The position numbers were made by a program, and so were the translations under genes. The notes beneath the pieces are model-generated. The model saw only the letters and a list, made by a program, of their open reading frames with translations. It searched no databases and was not told where the DNA came from. From an uncultured Clostridia bacterium (GTDB lineage: Bacteria > Bacillota > Clostridia > UBA1381), in assembly GCA_904420525.1 (NCBI GenBank), contig CAJFVT010000149.1, positions 1 through 61,703 on the forward strand: a stretch of 61,703 bases of DNA, written 5' to 3'. Each line of letters opens with the position of its first letter. The stretch's first letter is position 1. Shown piece by piece: positions 1 through 8,731 of the stretch.

Positions 1-2976
1 GTTGCTTGAAGCTATAGCTCCGCCGCCGCCACCGCCGCTTGAGGTTCCTGTCGACGAAGTACTTCCTCCGCCGCCACCGCCGCCGCCGTTATTTCCCTTA
101 CCGGCTACAGTGATCGCAAAAGTCTTTGTCTCTGATGAGGCACCCTTCAATATCGTAGCTGTAAGATTGACTGTCCTTGTAGCATTTGCCTGACTTACAG
201 TACCGGTATTTGATATTATTGCAGGAGCATCCGAGTTCCATGTGATAGCTGAACCAAAATGACCTGTCTGCGGCAGTGTTATATTCGAGGTAGTGCTTGT
301 CGGTATCGATGAGAAATTAGCATCGTATGCTGCATCGAAGCGTACCTTGTATTTGTCGTATACAGTATCTTCCGAATCCACAGCGCTCTCCGGGAACTGC
401 ACATTATATGTATAGCTGCCTATTTCCTTTGAAATAACGTCCTGACCGTTCTTAACATAGGTGGCAGTTCCTGTTATCGTTACCTCATGCTCATCGAAAT
501 CTGATACAGTATATTCTGCAACTCCATTGTTTATCTTTAAATTTGAACTTTCAGTTGTCCAATCTATTCTTACGCTTCCGTCAAATGTTTCCCAGTCTAT
601 GATCGTTATATTTGTCGGCAGCCTCAAATCTGTTGAGACTGTTCCAATCTCATCAATAGGATACGTTACCGTCTCATCATCCGCGCTTGCAACCGTGAGA
701 CTTTCAGTTGCGGGATCTATATAATCTGTTATTGCATTAGGCAATGATACAGTAAACGTCTTTGTTGTTGACGCTCCCTTGAAGCTTACTGTTGCTGTGA
801 TCGTGATATCTTCATCACTGTCATTCGGATATACGCCTCCGGCAGATGTTATACGACTATCAGATGCCGACCATGAAATAACTGATCCATCAGCTCCGCT
901 TGTAGCAAAAGAAAGATCACTTTCAACATTGTACACTCCTTCTGTTGCAATAAGCGGACTTCCATCAGCATGGGCGATCTCTACATCTTCCACTGCCGCA
1001 TCGACAACATCCTGCGGAGTCAAAATGTTCAGCGTATATTCTCTTGTTGCCTCTGCTTCACCGCATGTAGCTGTGGCTCTGAGAACAATATCATAATTTT
1101 CAATACCGTCAGCCGGAGATATCACAAGGTTGCTTCCGTCGATTGCGGCGAAAGTCGTATCTTCAAGCTCAGCTCCGCTTGTTTTTGCACGCTGATAAAC
1201 ACTCCATGTGACAGCTGAATCCATCAAAGGATATGACGGTAATGCAAAATCATCAGTTACCCTGTAAGCGTTCCCACTCTCAGATATGCTTATCTGCGTT
1301 GTGTCAATGTTAAGATTAAATACAACCGCATCGACCACCTGCTGATCTGTAACTGCAAATTCCGGAACATCCGCTATATACAAATTATTCAGACCGAGGT
1401 TGGATACATTAGCCGTAGGAACTGTTATTCTGGCCACATCTGCAAGCGCAGCTTCAAGCTGCTGTATAGTTACAATGTCATCACCGTTATAAACCAGAAC
1501 ATACGTTCCTGAACCAGTCACTGCGATTTGATAATGCAGCCATGTATTCACAAGGCTTTCTGACGGGGCAGCCAGTGTTACAACACTGCCCATAGAATCA
1601 TACACCAAAAGCTGTGCAGCTGTTGTCGGGAACAATGCATCAAGCTCTATCAAAAGATTGTTGATAACATTTATTCCTGTACTTCTTGACAAATGTATCT
1701 TCGGCATTCTTTCATCCGTTGCATTGCTGGTTATATTAAAGTTCAGATACCGGTCACCTGTCGGATCACCTTCTGAATCCGTTATATCAGCTGCTGTCAG
1801 AGCTATACCAGAGTTGCCATCTCTATACGCAGACGTAAAAGTAAATCCATATGCTGCTTCATATGCAGTATTATTCGACAATTCTGTACTGAGGTCAGCA
1901 AGAGTTCCTGAGAAGGAATCAAAACTTTCATCATAATATACGATCGGCTGTGTTGTATCTATAGGTTCGATCACGAATGTAAAGCTTCGTTGTGCCGTAA
2001 CATCCCTATATGATACTACAGCATCCGCTTTTACATAGTAATTAGCCGAATCCTCACTTGGATTTATAACCAAGGTGTTTCCATCTATGGAAGCAAAGCT
2101 TGTCGGCTCCCAATTATCACCGGTATCTGAGATCGCCTTCTGACTGAGTGTCCATTCAACTTCAGTTCCGGTCGGCGCTTCAGGCAGCGTCACATTCCGA
2201 TTGACAACATAATGATCATCGACCTTTTCCATTCCAAGCTGTGTCTCAACAATGTTGAATGTTGTCATGGCTGCATCAAGAGTGTCTTGATTTGACGGTA
2301 AATATTGATATACATTAAAGTTAGCTATATAAAATTCATTATATCTGCCGAGTTGTGCTGTGACTCTCTGAATCGTCTCAGATGCATCAGCCGTTGCATA
2401 ACCTGTAGTTCCTGAATATATCTCTTCTCCGCTGTCTGCATATGTAATCACTGTCGATACAAGATTAGACGCTGTCATTATTGTATTGGACACGTGTATC
2501 AATGCCGTTGTATAACCTACATCACCTGATATGGTCGCAGTATGTTCCGTATCACCATTAACGGTTACCGCACCGCCTCCGGATGATGACCCTTGTTCAA
2601 ATTCCAGTACTACAAGACTGCTGCTGCCACTTGGTCCAAATCTGAATTGCGTCTTCTCTCTGTCTCCGCGGCTATATGACATAATATCATATTCAACGAC
2701 AACATCCATACCGCTTATAGGATTACTCAGCTCTTTATATGTTACTACACTTCCGTTTGTACGTTCGTTCTGAAGGTAGAGCATACCATTTTCGTTTATA
2801 GATTGTGCTGACTGTGCTGAATTCTCAAGAGTCCAGTCTGCAGTTGCCCCGTCTTCAGAATAATCCCAGCTTAAAAGATTGTATCCAACATCAGCCATTG
2901 CAGGCATTGCCGCTGCCGATGCAAGAATGGCTGCAGCTGAAGCGGCCGCAACAAGCTTTTTTAATAATTTAGCCAT
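1..2976 (-). CDS. Large secreted surface protein with aBig (atrophied Ig-like) domains, 3' end outside window
   Basis: The reading frame is open from an ATG at 2976 to the window edge: 992 codons with no stop, so the C-terminus is missing. AGGAGG lies 6 nt before the ATG. A signal peptide (MAKLLKKL, then an Ala-rich core) probably ends at AMA, residue 28. Residues about 30-260 look like a concanavalin-type beta-sandwich. The rest is a chain of Ig-like modules; the last contains GSAITWNSDAP and VNLTATILKG, typical of the aBig family. Residues 961-992 are Gly/Ser-rich (GNNGGGGGGGG). In clostridial surface proteins such a linker often precedes a C-terminal anchor such as SLH repeats, but that part is not visible. 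It lies 80 bp after an SLH-protein gene on the same strand. The role is inferred to be cell-surface binding of carbohydrate or matrix; no catalytic motif was recognised. Confidence 0.85.
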   Translation of the reverse strand, partial: MAKLLKKLVAAASAAAILASAAAMPAMADVGYNLLSWDYSEDGATADWTLENSAQSAQSINENGMLYLQNERTNGSVVTYKELSNPISGMDVVVEYDIMSYSRGDREKTQFRFGPSGSSSLVVLEFEQGSSSGGGAVTVNGDTEHTATISGDVGYTTALIHVSNTIMTASNLVSTVITYADSGEEIYSGTTGYATADASETIQRVTAQLGRYNEFYIANFNVYQYLPSNQDTLDAAMTTFNIVETQLGMEKVDDHYVVNRNVTLPEAPTGTEVEWTLSQKAISDTGDNWEPTSFASIDGNTLVINPSEDSANYYVKADAVVSYRDVTAQRSFTFVIEPIDTTQPIVYYDESFDSFSGTLADLSTELSNNTAYEAAYGFTFTSAYRDGNSGIALTAADITDSEGDPTGDRYLNFNITSNATDERMPKIHLSRSTGINVINNLLIELDALFPTTAAQLLVYDSMGSVVTLAAPSESLVNTWLHYQIAVTGSGTYVLVYNGDDIVTIQQLEAALADVARITVPTANVSNLGLNNLYIADVPEFAVTDQQVVDAVVFNLNIDTTQISISESGNAYRVTDDFALPSYPLMDSAVTWSVYQRAKTSGAELEDTTFAAIDGSNLVISPADGIENYDIVLRATATCGEAEATREYTLNILTPQDVVDAAVEDVEIAHADGSPLIATEGVYNVESDLSFATSGADGSVISWSASDSRITSAGGVYPNDSDEDITITATVSFKGASTTKTFTVSLPNAITDYIDPATESLTVASADDETVTYPIDEIGTVSTDLRLPTNITIIDWETFDGSVRIDWTTESSNLKINNGVAEYTVSDFDEHEVTITGTATYVKNGQDVISKEIGSYTYNVQFPESAVDSEDTVYDKYKVRFDAAYDANFSSIPTSTTSNITLPQTGHFGSAITWNSDAPAIISNTGTVSQANATRTVNLTATILKGASSETKTFAITVAGKGNNGGGGGGGGSTSSTGTSSGGGGGGAIASSN

Positions 2977-3001
2977 TGTTATCCTCCTATTGATATCATA
3001 T

Positions 3002-3033
3002 ACGGCGCGGAGGCCGGATCAACCTCCCGCCGT
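3002..3033 (-). other. Intercistronic hairpin between the SLH gene and the aBig gene
   Basis: The arms ACGGCG(C)GGAGG and CCTCC(C)GCCGT form an 11-bp stem in the 80-bp gap. No U-tract follows, so it is more likely an mRNA processing or stabilising hairpin than a terminator. Confidence 0.4.
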
Positions 3034-3056
3034 TATCTCTCCATTATTCTTTTATA

Positions 3057-6000
3057 TCATGCATCGATCACAAATCTGATCACATATCCTACCTGGATAG
3101 TACCTCTGTAACCCTTGAACATAGCATAGTCAAACTCATACGGGTCATCGCCAAAGCACATTATCTCTGCCGGCTCCATACCGTCTGCCTTTTCAACTTC
3201 TACTCCGGTTATATTACCATTCGAATCCACATTAAGCGTTACACAGTTAAGCACAGCCGAAGCATCTATAGCTACCTCGCCGAATGCCGTTCCATCATAG
3301 GATGAAAGTGTTATAAATGCAGAATCCTGAATATCAACTCCTGTTATAAATCCGCCGTAATACGAATCACGAGTTGAAGATATACCGTTACCAGCAGGCA
3401 CATTTATAAATGCAGGATAACCCGGCGCAGCACCTGACGCATCCGCGCCTGTTACCGCGATCTTTGCTGCTTTTTCAATATCTACTAATCTTATCAAGGT
3501 TCTTGCGGCTCCGTTGCCTACACCTACATAGAATATATCTCCCAAATTGACCGCATTCGTAAATTCTGAAGCGTCATCAGAGGTCGCATCAAATATAAGA
3601 TCGCCGCCGTATTCTCTGTTATTATCTTCGCTCCATCCTGTGTAATCGTATACACCTGTATTCGAAGCTGTTGTATAGGACACTTCCTGACCGTTCGAAT
3701 AACCAACAAGCTGGAATACCTCATTACCCTCTGAGTCTACCGCTTCATTGATCGAGCTGAGCATAAAGGTAGGACCGTTGCTTGCCGTGTCTGTAAAGTT
3801 ATTTACAGGTGATAACGTCGAGCTGCCCGACTCAAACTTTATAAGCACCTGCGGATATCTTTCATTTAACATATCTCCGACAGCATATACCGCATTTGAA
3901 CCTCCGTCATAGATCGTATATGAAGATGAAACAACTTCTCCTGTTGAATATGATTCTTCATTCATACGCTCTGTAGCAGTATCAGGAACAGAAAATTCAG
4001 TAATTCCATCCTGAATATAATTTCCGCCTACAGTACCGCCTATTGAAGCTACATTTTGAAGTGAAGTGCTTCCGCTTGAATTTGCGTATATTCTCAAAGC
4101 GTCAGTATCGGTTACCGTATTTCCGTTGACTGCAACATAAAGCTTTGTAAGCTCATTATTTGAATTTACACTGTATTTACAAAGCTTTATCGGATTGCTT
4201 CCGCATGTTATATAGCTGCCTTCACTGCTGAGCTGGGCAACAATATCATCCGCACTCATTGAGGTCGTCATTTCTGTCATCTTCGGTCCCCAATATCTGG
4301 TCCTGCCTGATACCTTAAGCGTTACGGTCTCACCGTCCTGATTGAACAGCTTTACAACGTTGTCTCCGTTATCCTCTCTGTAAGCGTTTACTATAACTGC
4401 ATACTTCTCATTCGAGGAAAGCATCGAACCTGATGATGACTCAATGTAGCCTACTCTGTCAAACATATCAAGATACAGCACTACGGAAGCGCCGGCCTTA
4501 ACGTTGCTCTCGGCATTCTTATCTACCTCATAGGTCTGTCCGTTCACAACTATCGTCATATCGCCGTCATCATAGCCGAAGCTTTCGATAGTGCCGGTTA
4601 TCGTCTCACCTGTAACAACGATGTCTATAAGCGTGCCGTCAAGATTTCTCTTGATAGAAGCCACATCGTTTTTGCTGAGGTTTCTTACTGTAGCCGTAAT
4701 TCCCGCCTTTGTTACTGTTATGGTCTTGTCGTTCGAGTCGTTATTTACATCAATAACAGTATCAGTATCGTTTATTTTACCTGAAAGTCTTGATGATGTA
4801 GCACTGGTCACCAGCATTGTCTCATAAGAGTCAACAAATACAACATCATATGTACCGTCTGAATCATAATCTGTTATCCTTACAGTACCTACCTTCGGAA
4901 CAAGGAATTCACTGTATGATACGGAGCTGTCATATTTATCCGAGTTCTGGTAATCAGCCGCCGATGTTACTGTTCCGTTATATACGATAGTAGCGTTCGA
5001 TATATTGTAACGTCTTGTGGATGAGCTGGTCTCACTCGCGTAAGCCTGTACCGTACCTGACTCATAGTCGATACTGTCTATCTGATCCGCGCTGAACTCC
5101 TGCTGCGTCATTGTGCCGCTTTGAGCCATTACGATTATTTCAGGCGTGTCAGAGGTCGAATCGAGATAATAGAATTTGACCTTAGTGCCTATGAAGTCAT
5201 CTGCATTTTCCATATTGCATCTATAGCCGACGCCGTCTATAAATACCATGCCGTCTCTTGCTTCTGTTGAGGATGAGATCGTCAAATTCGGAGTAGTAGT
5301 TACTATGCCTTCATCCTCATAGAGCTTGAACAGCTCAACTCCCAGACAATCCCTTGCCGCATATACAGGGTTTCCGCCCGAAAACTCGGTTATAACTCTG
5401 TACGGAGCAAAAAGAGCATTCGCTACCGCTTTTATTACCTCTCCTCGCGGCATATCGGTCCCTACTGTTCCCGATACTCCGTCAAGCAGCGAAAGCGTCG
5501 ATGATGCTACAGATATATAGCCGTTCGGGTATCCGCCGGTCCTTTCAGCATCTGTGCCGTAATTGAGCGCGCATACAAGCATCTTCATTACCTGCTCATA
5601 CTGTACATTTCCGTCCGGAACGAACGTACCGTCTCCCATACCGTTTACGATACCCTGCTCAACGGCTGTCTGTATATTGTTTGCCGCCCAATGGTCACTT
5701 GAAACATCCGCAAATACATTCGCATATGTAGAAGTGCTTGTATTATTAAGCATCCTCAATATTATAGTAGCCATTTCCGCTCTGGTCACAGTCGACTCAG
5801 GCTGGACCGAACCGTCCTCATAGCCTTCGATTATACCAAGAGCAGAGCATACCTGCAATGCGACCTGATAATCAGAATCGTCTGCATACTTATCACCGGC
5901 AGGGGACTCTGTTGACTCTGCCGGAGCTTCTGTCGCATCCGCAGGCGCCTCAGTTGCCGCGGTCTCTTCAACATCCTTCTCATCCTCCGGTATATCTGCT

Positions 6001-6194
6001 CCGGCGCCGGCTTCACCTGATTCATACAGCTCCTCGTCAGATGCCGCGGGAGTAGCCGTAGCTTCCGCCGATTCTGATGCCGTATTATCGGCTGATGTAT
6101 CTTCATCTGCTGCCAACGAGGTTATCCCGCATGAGGTGGTTACCATCATACCCGCTATCAGCGCACAGATGAACCCTTTTATTCTCTTACTCAT
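3057..6194 (-). CDS. S-layer homology (SLH) domain surface protein, 1045 aa
   Basis: This is an exported cell-wall protein. A signal peptide (MSKRIKGFICALIAG) probably ends near SLA-A at about residue 28. A Cys at 22 is not in a convincing lipobox. Residues about 30-105 are an acidic, Ala/Glu/Pro-rich linker. Two SLH repeats follow at about 108-215, with the marks GYEDGSVQPESTVTRAEMA and DVSSDHWAANNIQTA; SLH repeats bind pyruvylated secondary wall polymers. The remaining 800 residues are Ser/Thr/Asp-rich beta-structure with no enzyme motif recognised, resembling S-layer or large adhesin proteins. GGAGG lies 7 nt before the ATG. It starts 25 bp after the AraC-type regulator gene, so the two may be co-transcribed. 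A major S-layer subunit or an SLH-anchored adhesin are both possible. Confidence 0.85.
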   Translation of the reverse strand: MSKRIKGFICALIAGMMVTTSCGITSLAADEDTSADNTASESAEATATPAASDEELYESGEAGAGADIPEDEKDVEETAATEAPADATEAPAESTESPAGDKYADDSDYQVALQVCSALGIIEGYEDGSVQPESTVTRAEMATIILRMLNNTSTSTYANVFADVSSDHWAANNIQTAVEQGIVNGMGDGTFVPDGNVQYEQVMKMLVCALNYGTDAERTGGYPNGYISVASSTLSLLDGVSGTVGTDMPRGEVIKAVANALFAPYRVITEFSGGNPVYAARDCLGVELFKLYEDEGIVTTTPNLTISSSTEARDGMVFIDGVGYRCNMENADDFIGTKVKFYYLDSTSDTPEIIVMAQSGTMTQQEFSADQIDSIDYESGTVQAYASETSSSTRRYNISNATIVYNGTVTSAADYQNSDKYDSSVSYSEFLVPKVGTVRITDYDSDGTYDVVFVDSYETMLVTSATSSRLSGKINDTDTVIDVNNDSNDKTITVTKAGITATVRNLSKNDVASIKRNLDGTLIDIVVTGETITGTIESFGYDDGDMTIVVNGQTYEVDKNAESNVKAGASVVLYLDMFDRVGYIESSSGSMLSSNEKYAVIVNAYREDNGDNVVKLFNQDGETVTLKVSGRTRYWGPKMTEMTTSMSADDIVAQLSSEGSYITCGSNPIKLCKYSVNSNNELTKLYVAVNGNTVTDTDALRIYANSSGSTSLQNVASIGGTVGGNYIQDGITEFSVPDTATERMNEESYSTGEVVSSSYTIYDGGSNAVYAVGDMLNERYPQVLIKFESGSSTLSPVNNFTDTASNGPTFMLSSINEAVDSEGNEVFQLVGYSNGQEVSYTTASNTGVYDYTGWSEDNNREYGGDLIFDATSDDASEFTNAVNLGDIFYVGVGNGAARTLIRLVDIEKAAKIAVTGADASGAAPGYPAFINVPAGNGISSTRDSYYGGFITGVDIQDSAFITLSSYDGTAFGEVAIDASAVLNCVTLNVDSNGNITGVEVEKADGMEPAEIMCFGDDPYEFDYAMFKGYRGTIQVGYVIRFVIDA

Positions 6195-6219
6195 TATAAT
6201 ACCTCCATATTGTTTATAT

Positions 6220-7482
6220 TCAAAAAGCTGCTGCCTTTTTTGAATCGCTGTTCAATTGTTTCTTCGAGGACAGCCTGGTTATCTCCTTGTATTCAAGCGG
6301 CGATATGCCTGTATATTTCTTGAATACCTGACTGAAATACTGCGAATTTGAGCCGTATCCGACCTTTTCCGCAACCTCGTATATCCTGTCCTTTTTGCCT
6401 TCCATTATGAGCTTTTTCGCCAGCTCCATCCTCTTTTCCATAACATAATGCGAAAAATTCATACCTGTCTCTTTTTTGAAGATCTTTCCCAGGTAATCTA
6501 CATTAGTATATAGGATAGTACCGGCGATCCATCTCAATGACAATTTTTCATTTCCGATATTCTCGTCTATGATACGGATCGTATCCTTGATAAGTGAACT
6601 GTAAATATTGGTGTCCTTCGGCGTGTTTGACCGCGCGATCTCCGCCGCCTTGACCTTTATGAATTCCTTGATCTCATTAAAGCTTCTGCCTTCCTGGATC
6701 GATACTATCCCTTTCATATATATATCGATCTTTTCAACCTCACAGCAGCGTATCATACAGACATAAAGCTCCAGACAATATGTCTTTGCCACCGCGGGAG
6801 TAGGCATGCTCCGCTCAAGCTCTAAAAAGAATTCCTCCAGCAGCACAAGCGTTTTCTTCTCGTTGCCGCTTGAGACCGCTTCCTCAATACCCGTGTACTG
6901 AGGCGTCAGCGTAACCGGATCCGCGCTTATTTTGATATCACTTTCACATATTACCCTGGTGGACTCAGAATAGAACGAATACTCTGTGCATACCTTCATT
7001 CGCCTGAAGGTCTCCGGCGCCTCCTGAATAGGTATCATTTGGCTGTACACAGACATGATATCCAAACCATAACACTCGCGCACAACGTATGCTATATGCT
7101 GCAAAAGCTCATCCATGTCCCTGCCGCCCAGCTCGTCTGTGATCAACAGTACACAGTCCTGCATAGAAGTGCTCAATATAACGCTTTCCTCGCCAAGATA
7201 GCCCTGCGCCGTGTTTTTGATATAAAACAGATCGTCATATGTATCAGCCTTGTTTGGCTTTATGACCACCATCCTGACCGGAGTCCGCCTGTCCGCCGCA
7301 AATGCGCTGCAATACATATTGAACGCCTCATCGGCATCACCGATACCGAGTATGTAATCCTTTAGAAATCTCTCCTTTAGGATCGGCTTGACCAGCTTGG
7401 CATCCTGCAAAACAAGTCTTTCAAAGCTTTCATTCGCCTCATTGTCACAAAGGTCATGTGAAAAAACTTTTTTCTGACGCAT
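6220..7482 (-). CDS. AraC-family transcriptional regulator, YesN-like but without a receiver domain, 420 aa
   Basis: The C-terminal 100 residues (about 310-405) are an AraC double helix-turn-helix: LRWIAGTILYTNVDYLGKIF is the first helix pair, and VAEKVGYGSNSQYFSQVFKK with GISPLEY the second, conserved part. The N-terminal 300 residues resemble the middle region of YesN-type response regulators. The phospho-acceptor receiver domain usual in that group is absent, so input must come from a ligand, a partner or this middle domain. A GGAGGGAGAG ribosome site precedes the ATG. It has its own promoter (7580-7608) and is followed after 25 bp by the SLH gene, its likely target or operon partner. YesN-like regulators often control carbohydrate uptake or surface genes; the ligand here is unknown. 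Confidence 0.85.
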   Translation of the reverse strand: MRQKKVFSHDLCDNEANESFERLVLQDAKLVKPILKERFLKDYILGIGDADEAFNMYCSAFAADRRTPVRMVVIKPNKADTYDDLFYIKNTAQGYLGEESVILSTSMQDCVLLITDELGGRDMDELLQHIAYVVRECYGLDIMSVYSQMIPIQEAPETFRRMKVCTEYSFYSESTRVICESDIKISADPVTLTPQYTGIEEAVSSGNEKKTLVLLEEFFLELERSMPTPAVAKTYCLELYVCMIRCCEVEKIDIYMKGIVSIQEGRSFNEIKEFIKVKAAEIARSNTPKDTNIYSSLIKDTIRIIDENIGNEKLSLRWIAGTILYTNVDYLGKIFKKETGMNFSHYVMEKRMELAKKLIMEGKKDRIYEVAEKVGYGSNSQYFSQVFKKYTGISPLEYKEITRLSSKKQLNSDSKKAAAF

Positions 7483-7579
7483 AAGTCTCTCTCCCTCCGC
7501 ATCTCAATATGTTTTTTTACATGGCTCCTATAGGTATAAGCTTACTAACTTCTGCTATATAACAAAAGCCTTTATCTTA

Positions 7580-7608
7580 ATTATACACTATATATATCCG
7601 AAATTCAA
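7580..7608 (-). promoter_or_regulatory. Sigma-A-type promoter of the AraC-family gene
   Basis: On the minus strand TTGAAT (7608-7603) and TATAAT (7585-7580) are 17 nt apart, in an AT-rich stretch about 100 nt before the start codon. The 330-bp gap 7483-7812 otherwise holds the terminator at 7755-7788 and nothing else I recognise. Confidence 0.6.
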
Positions 7609-7754
7609 GTAAAAGTTTATTAAAAATAAGCAAAACTCTAAAAAAATTTTTACATATATAATATATTGTACCTATTATTTTTAAAACACAATATATTGGT
7701 TGCCGGTCTTTGGGGAAACAGACATCATTATGAGTTTTTAGCATTCAAATGAAA

Positions 7755-7788
7755 TTCTGCCGGACATTCCGATGAATATCCGGCAGAA
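7755..7788 (-). terminator. Terminator hairpin after the secreted lectin-like gene
   Basis: A perfect 10-bp stem (TTCTGCCGGA / TCCGGCAGAA) with a 14-nt loop lies 25 bp past the stop codon. The downstream T-tract on the minus strand is short (TTTCATTT), so efficiency may be modest. Confidence 0.6.
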
Positions 7789-7812
7789 CATTCTATGCTT
7801 TTCTGAATTCAA

Positions 7813-8589
7813 TTATAATGAAAACGGATTTGTTGAGTCAGTTGAATTCTGGATCGTGACATTTGTCAGATCATAATCATATGCATTGCCTCTGAGGTAT
7901 CCGAAACACCAGATCCTTACCTTATCACAATCTGACTGCTGATATGCCGCATCGGTAAGTGAACCTATTACCTTTCCGTCCATATCAGTTACCGACATGC
8001 TTACTGATTTAAGCACATTGTTTACCACTATTTTAACCGTATACCATTCGCCGTCCTTGATGCTTGCAACATTGGAGGTCCTTGAGCCGTCCGTAGCCGT
8101 TATAGATCCGTTTCCGAACGTGAGCGTATTTGCAAGATAGTCCGTCGATGAAGTCGGATCCGTAAAGGAACCTAGCGTAAGCTGGAACACTCCCGAATTC
8201 ATTCTTACATCAAACTGGCAATAGCCGTAAGTCTGTGAGAATGTAGTTGTAGTATCTCTCTGATACATGTACATCGAACCGGCACCATCGTCACTGCCCG
8301 ACTTATCACTGTTTGAATACATATTGCAGTAATTTACGTCACGTTCATCATCATGCATATAGGTCTCATAATGCTCGCTCGCGGAGCCCTTCGTGAGCCA
8401 CGGAGCACCGTCCTGAATGATGTTTAAACCATATATTCCCTGACCGGTATTTCCGCCTACAGAGCAATCGGTGAAATCCGAATTGGTTATATACGTAACA
8501 CTTGCTTCAGCGTTTGCTATCATCGGCACAGCGGCCGCCTGAATACTGAGCACCGCAGCGGCGAATAATGAAACAAACTTTTTGTTCAT
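7813..8589 (-). CDS. Secreted protein, probable concanavalin/LamG-like beta-sandwich, 258 aa
   Basis: I do not recognise a named family. A clear signal peptide (MNKKFVSLFAAAVLSIQAAA) ends near ANA at about residue 27. The mature part is Ser/Thr/Asp/Tyr-rich and beta-stranded. Its pattern YGYCQFDVRMNSGVFQLTLG, then GEWYTVKIVVNNVLKSVSMS, is the two-sheet rhythm of concanavalin-like or CBM folds, which bind sugars. No catalytic acidic motif is evident. AAGGAG lies before the ATG. It sits between the GH13 amylase and the AraC-type gene on the same strand, with a terminator after it. Similar folds are inferred at the N-terminus of the aBig protein (1-2976) and the C-terminus of the PL11 lyase (34477-37761). 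A free extracellular lectin is the best guess. Confidence 0.6.
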   Translation of the reverse strand: MNKKFVSLFAAAVLSIQAAAVPMIANAEASVTYITNSDFTDCSVGGNTGQGIYGLNIIQDGAPWLTKGSASEHYETYMHDDERDVNYCNMYSNSDKSGSDDGAGSMYMYQRDTTTTFSQTYGYCQFDVRMNSGVFQLTLGSFTDPTSSTDYLANTLTFGNGSITATDGSRTSNVASIKDGEWYTVKIVVNNVLKSVSMSVTDMDGKVIGSLTDAAYQQSDCDKVRIWCFGYLRGNAYDYDLTNVTIQNSTDSTNPFSL

Positions 8590-8731
8590 ATTAAATCTCT
8601 CCTTTTAGCGTTTATAGCTTAATATAATGACCCTACACTCTTTCCTATTCTATTATAATGATACAACACTGTTCCGGAAATATCAATACAAAAAACAGGT
8701 TTTTTTGTTTGATTTTTCGGTATACTCCGTG

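Noticed and set aside
2-193. Proline-rich open frame on the plus strand
   Set aside because: It is the antisense of the glycine-rich linker of the aBig protein and has no ribosome site.
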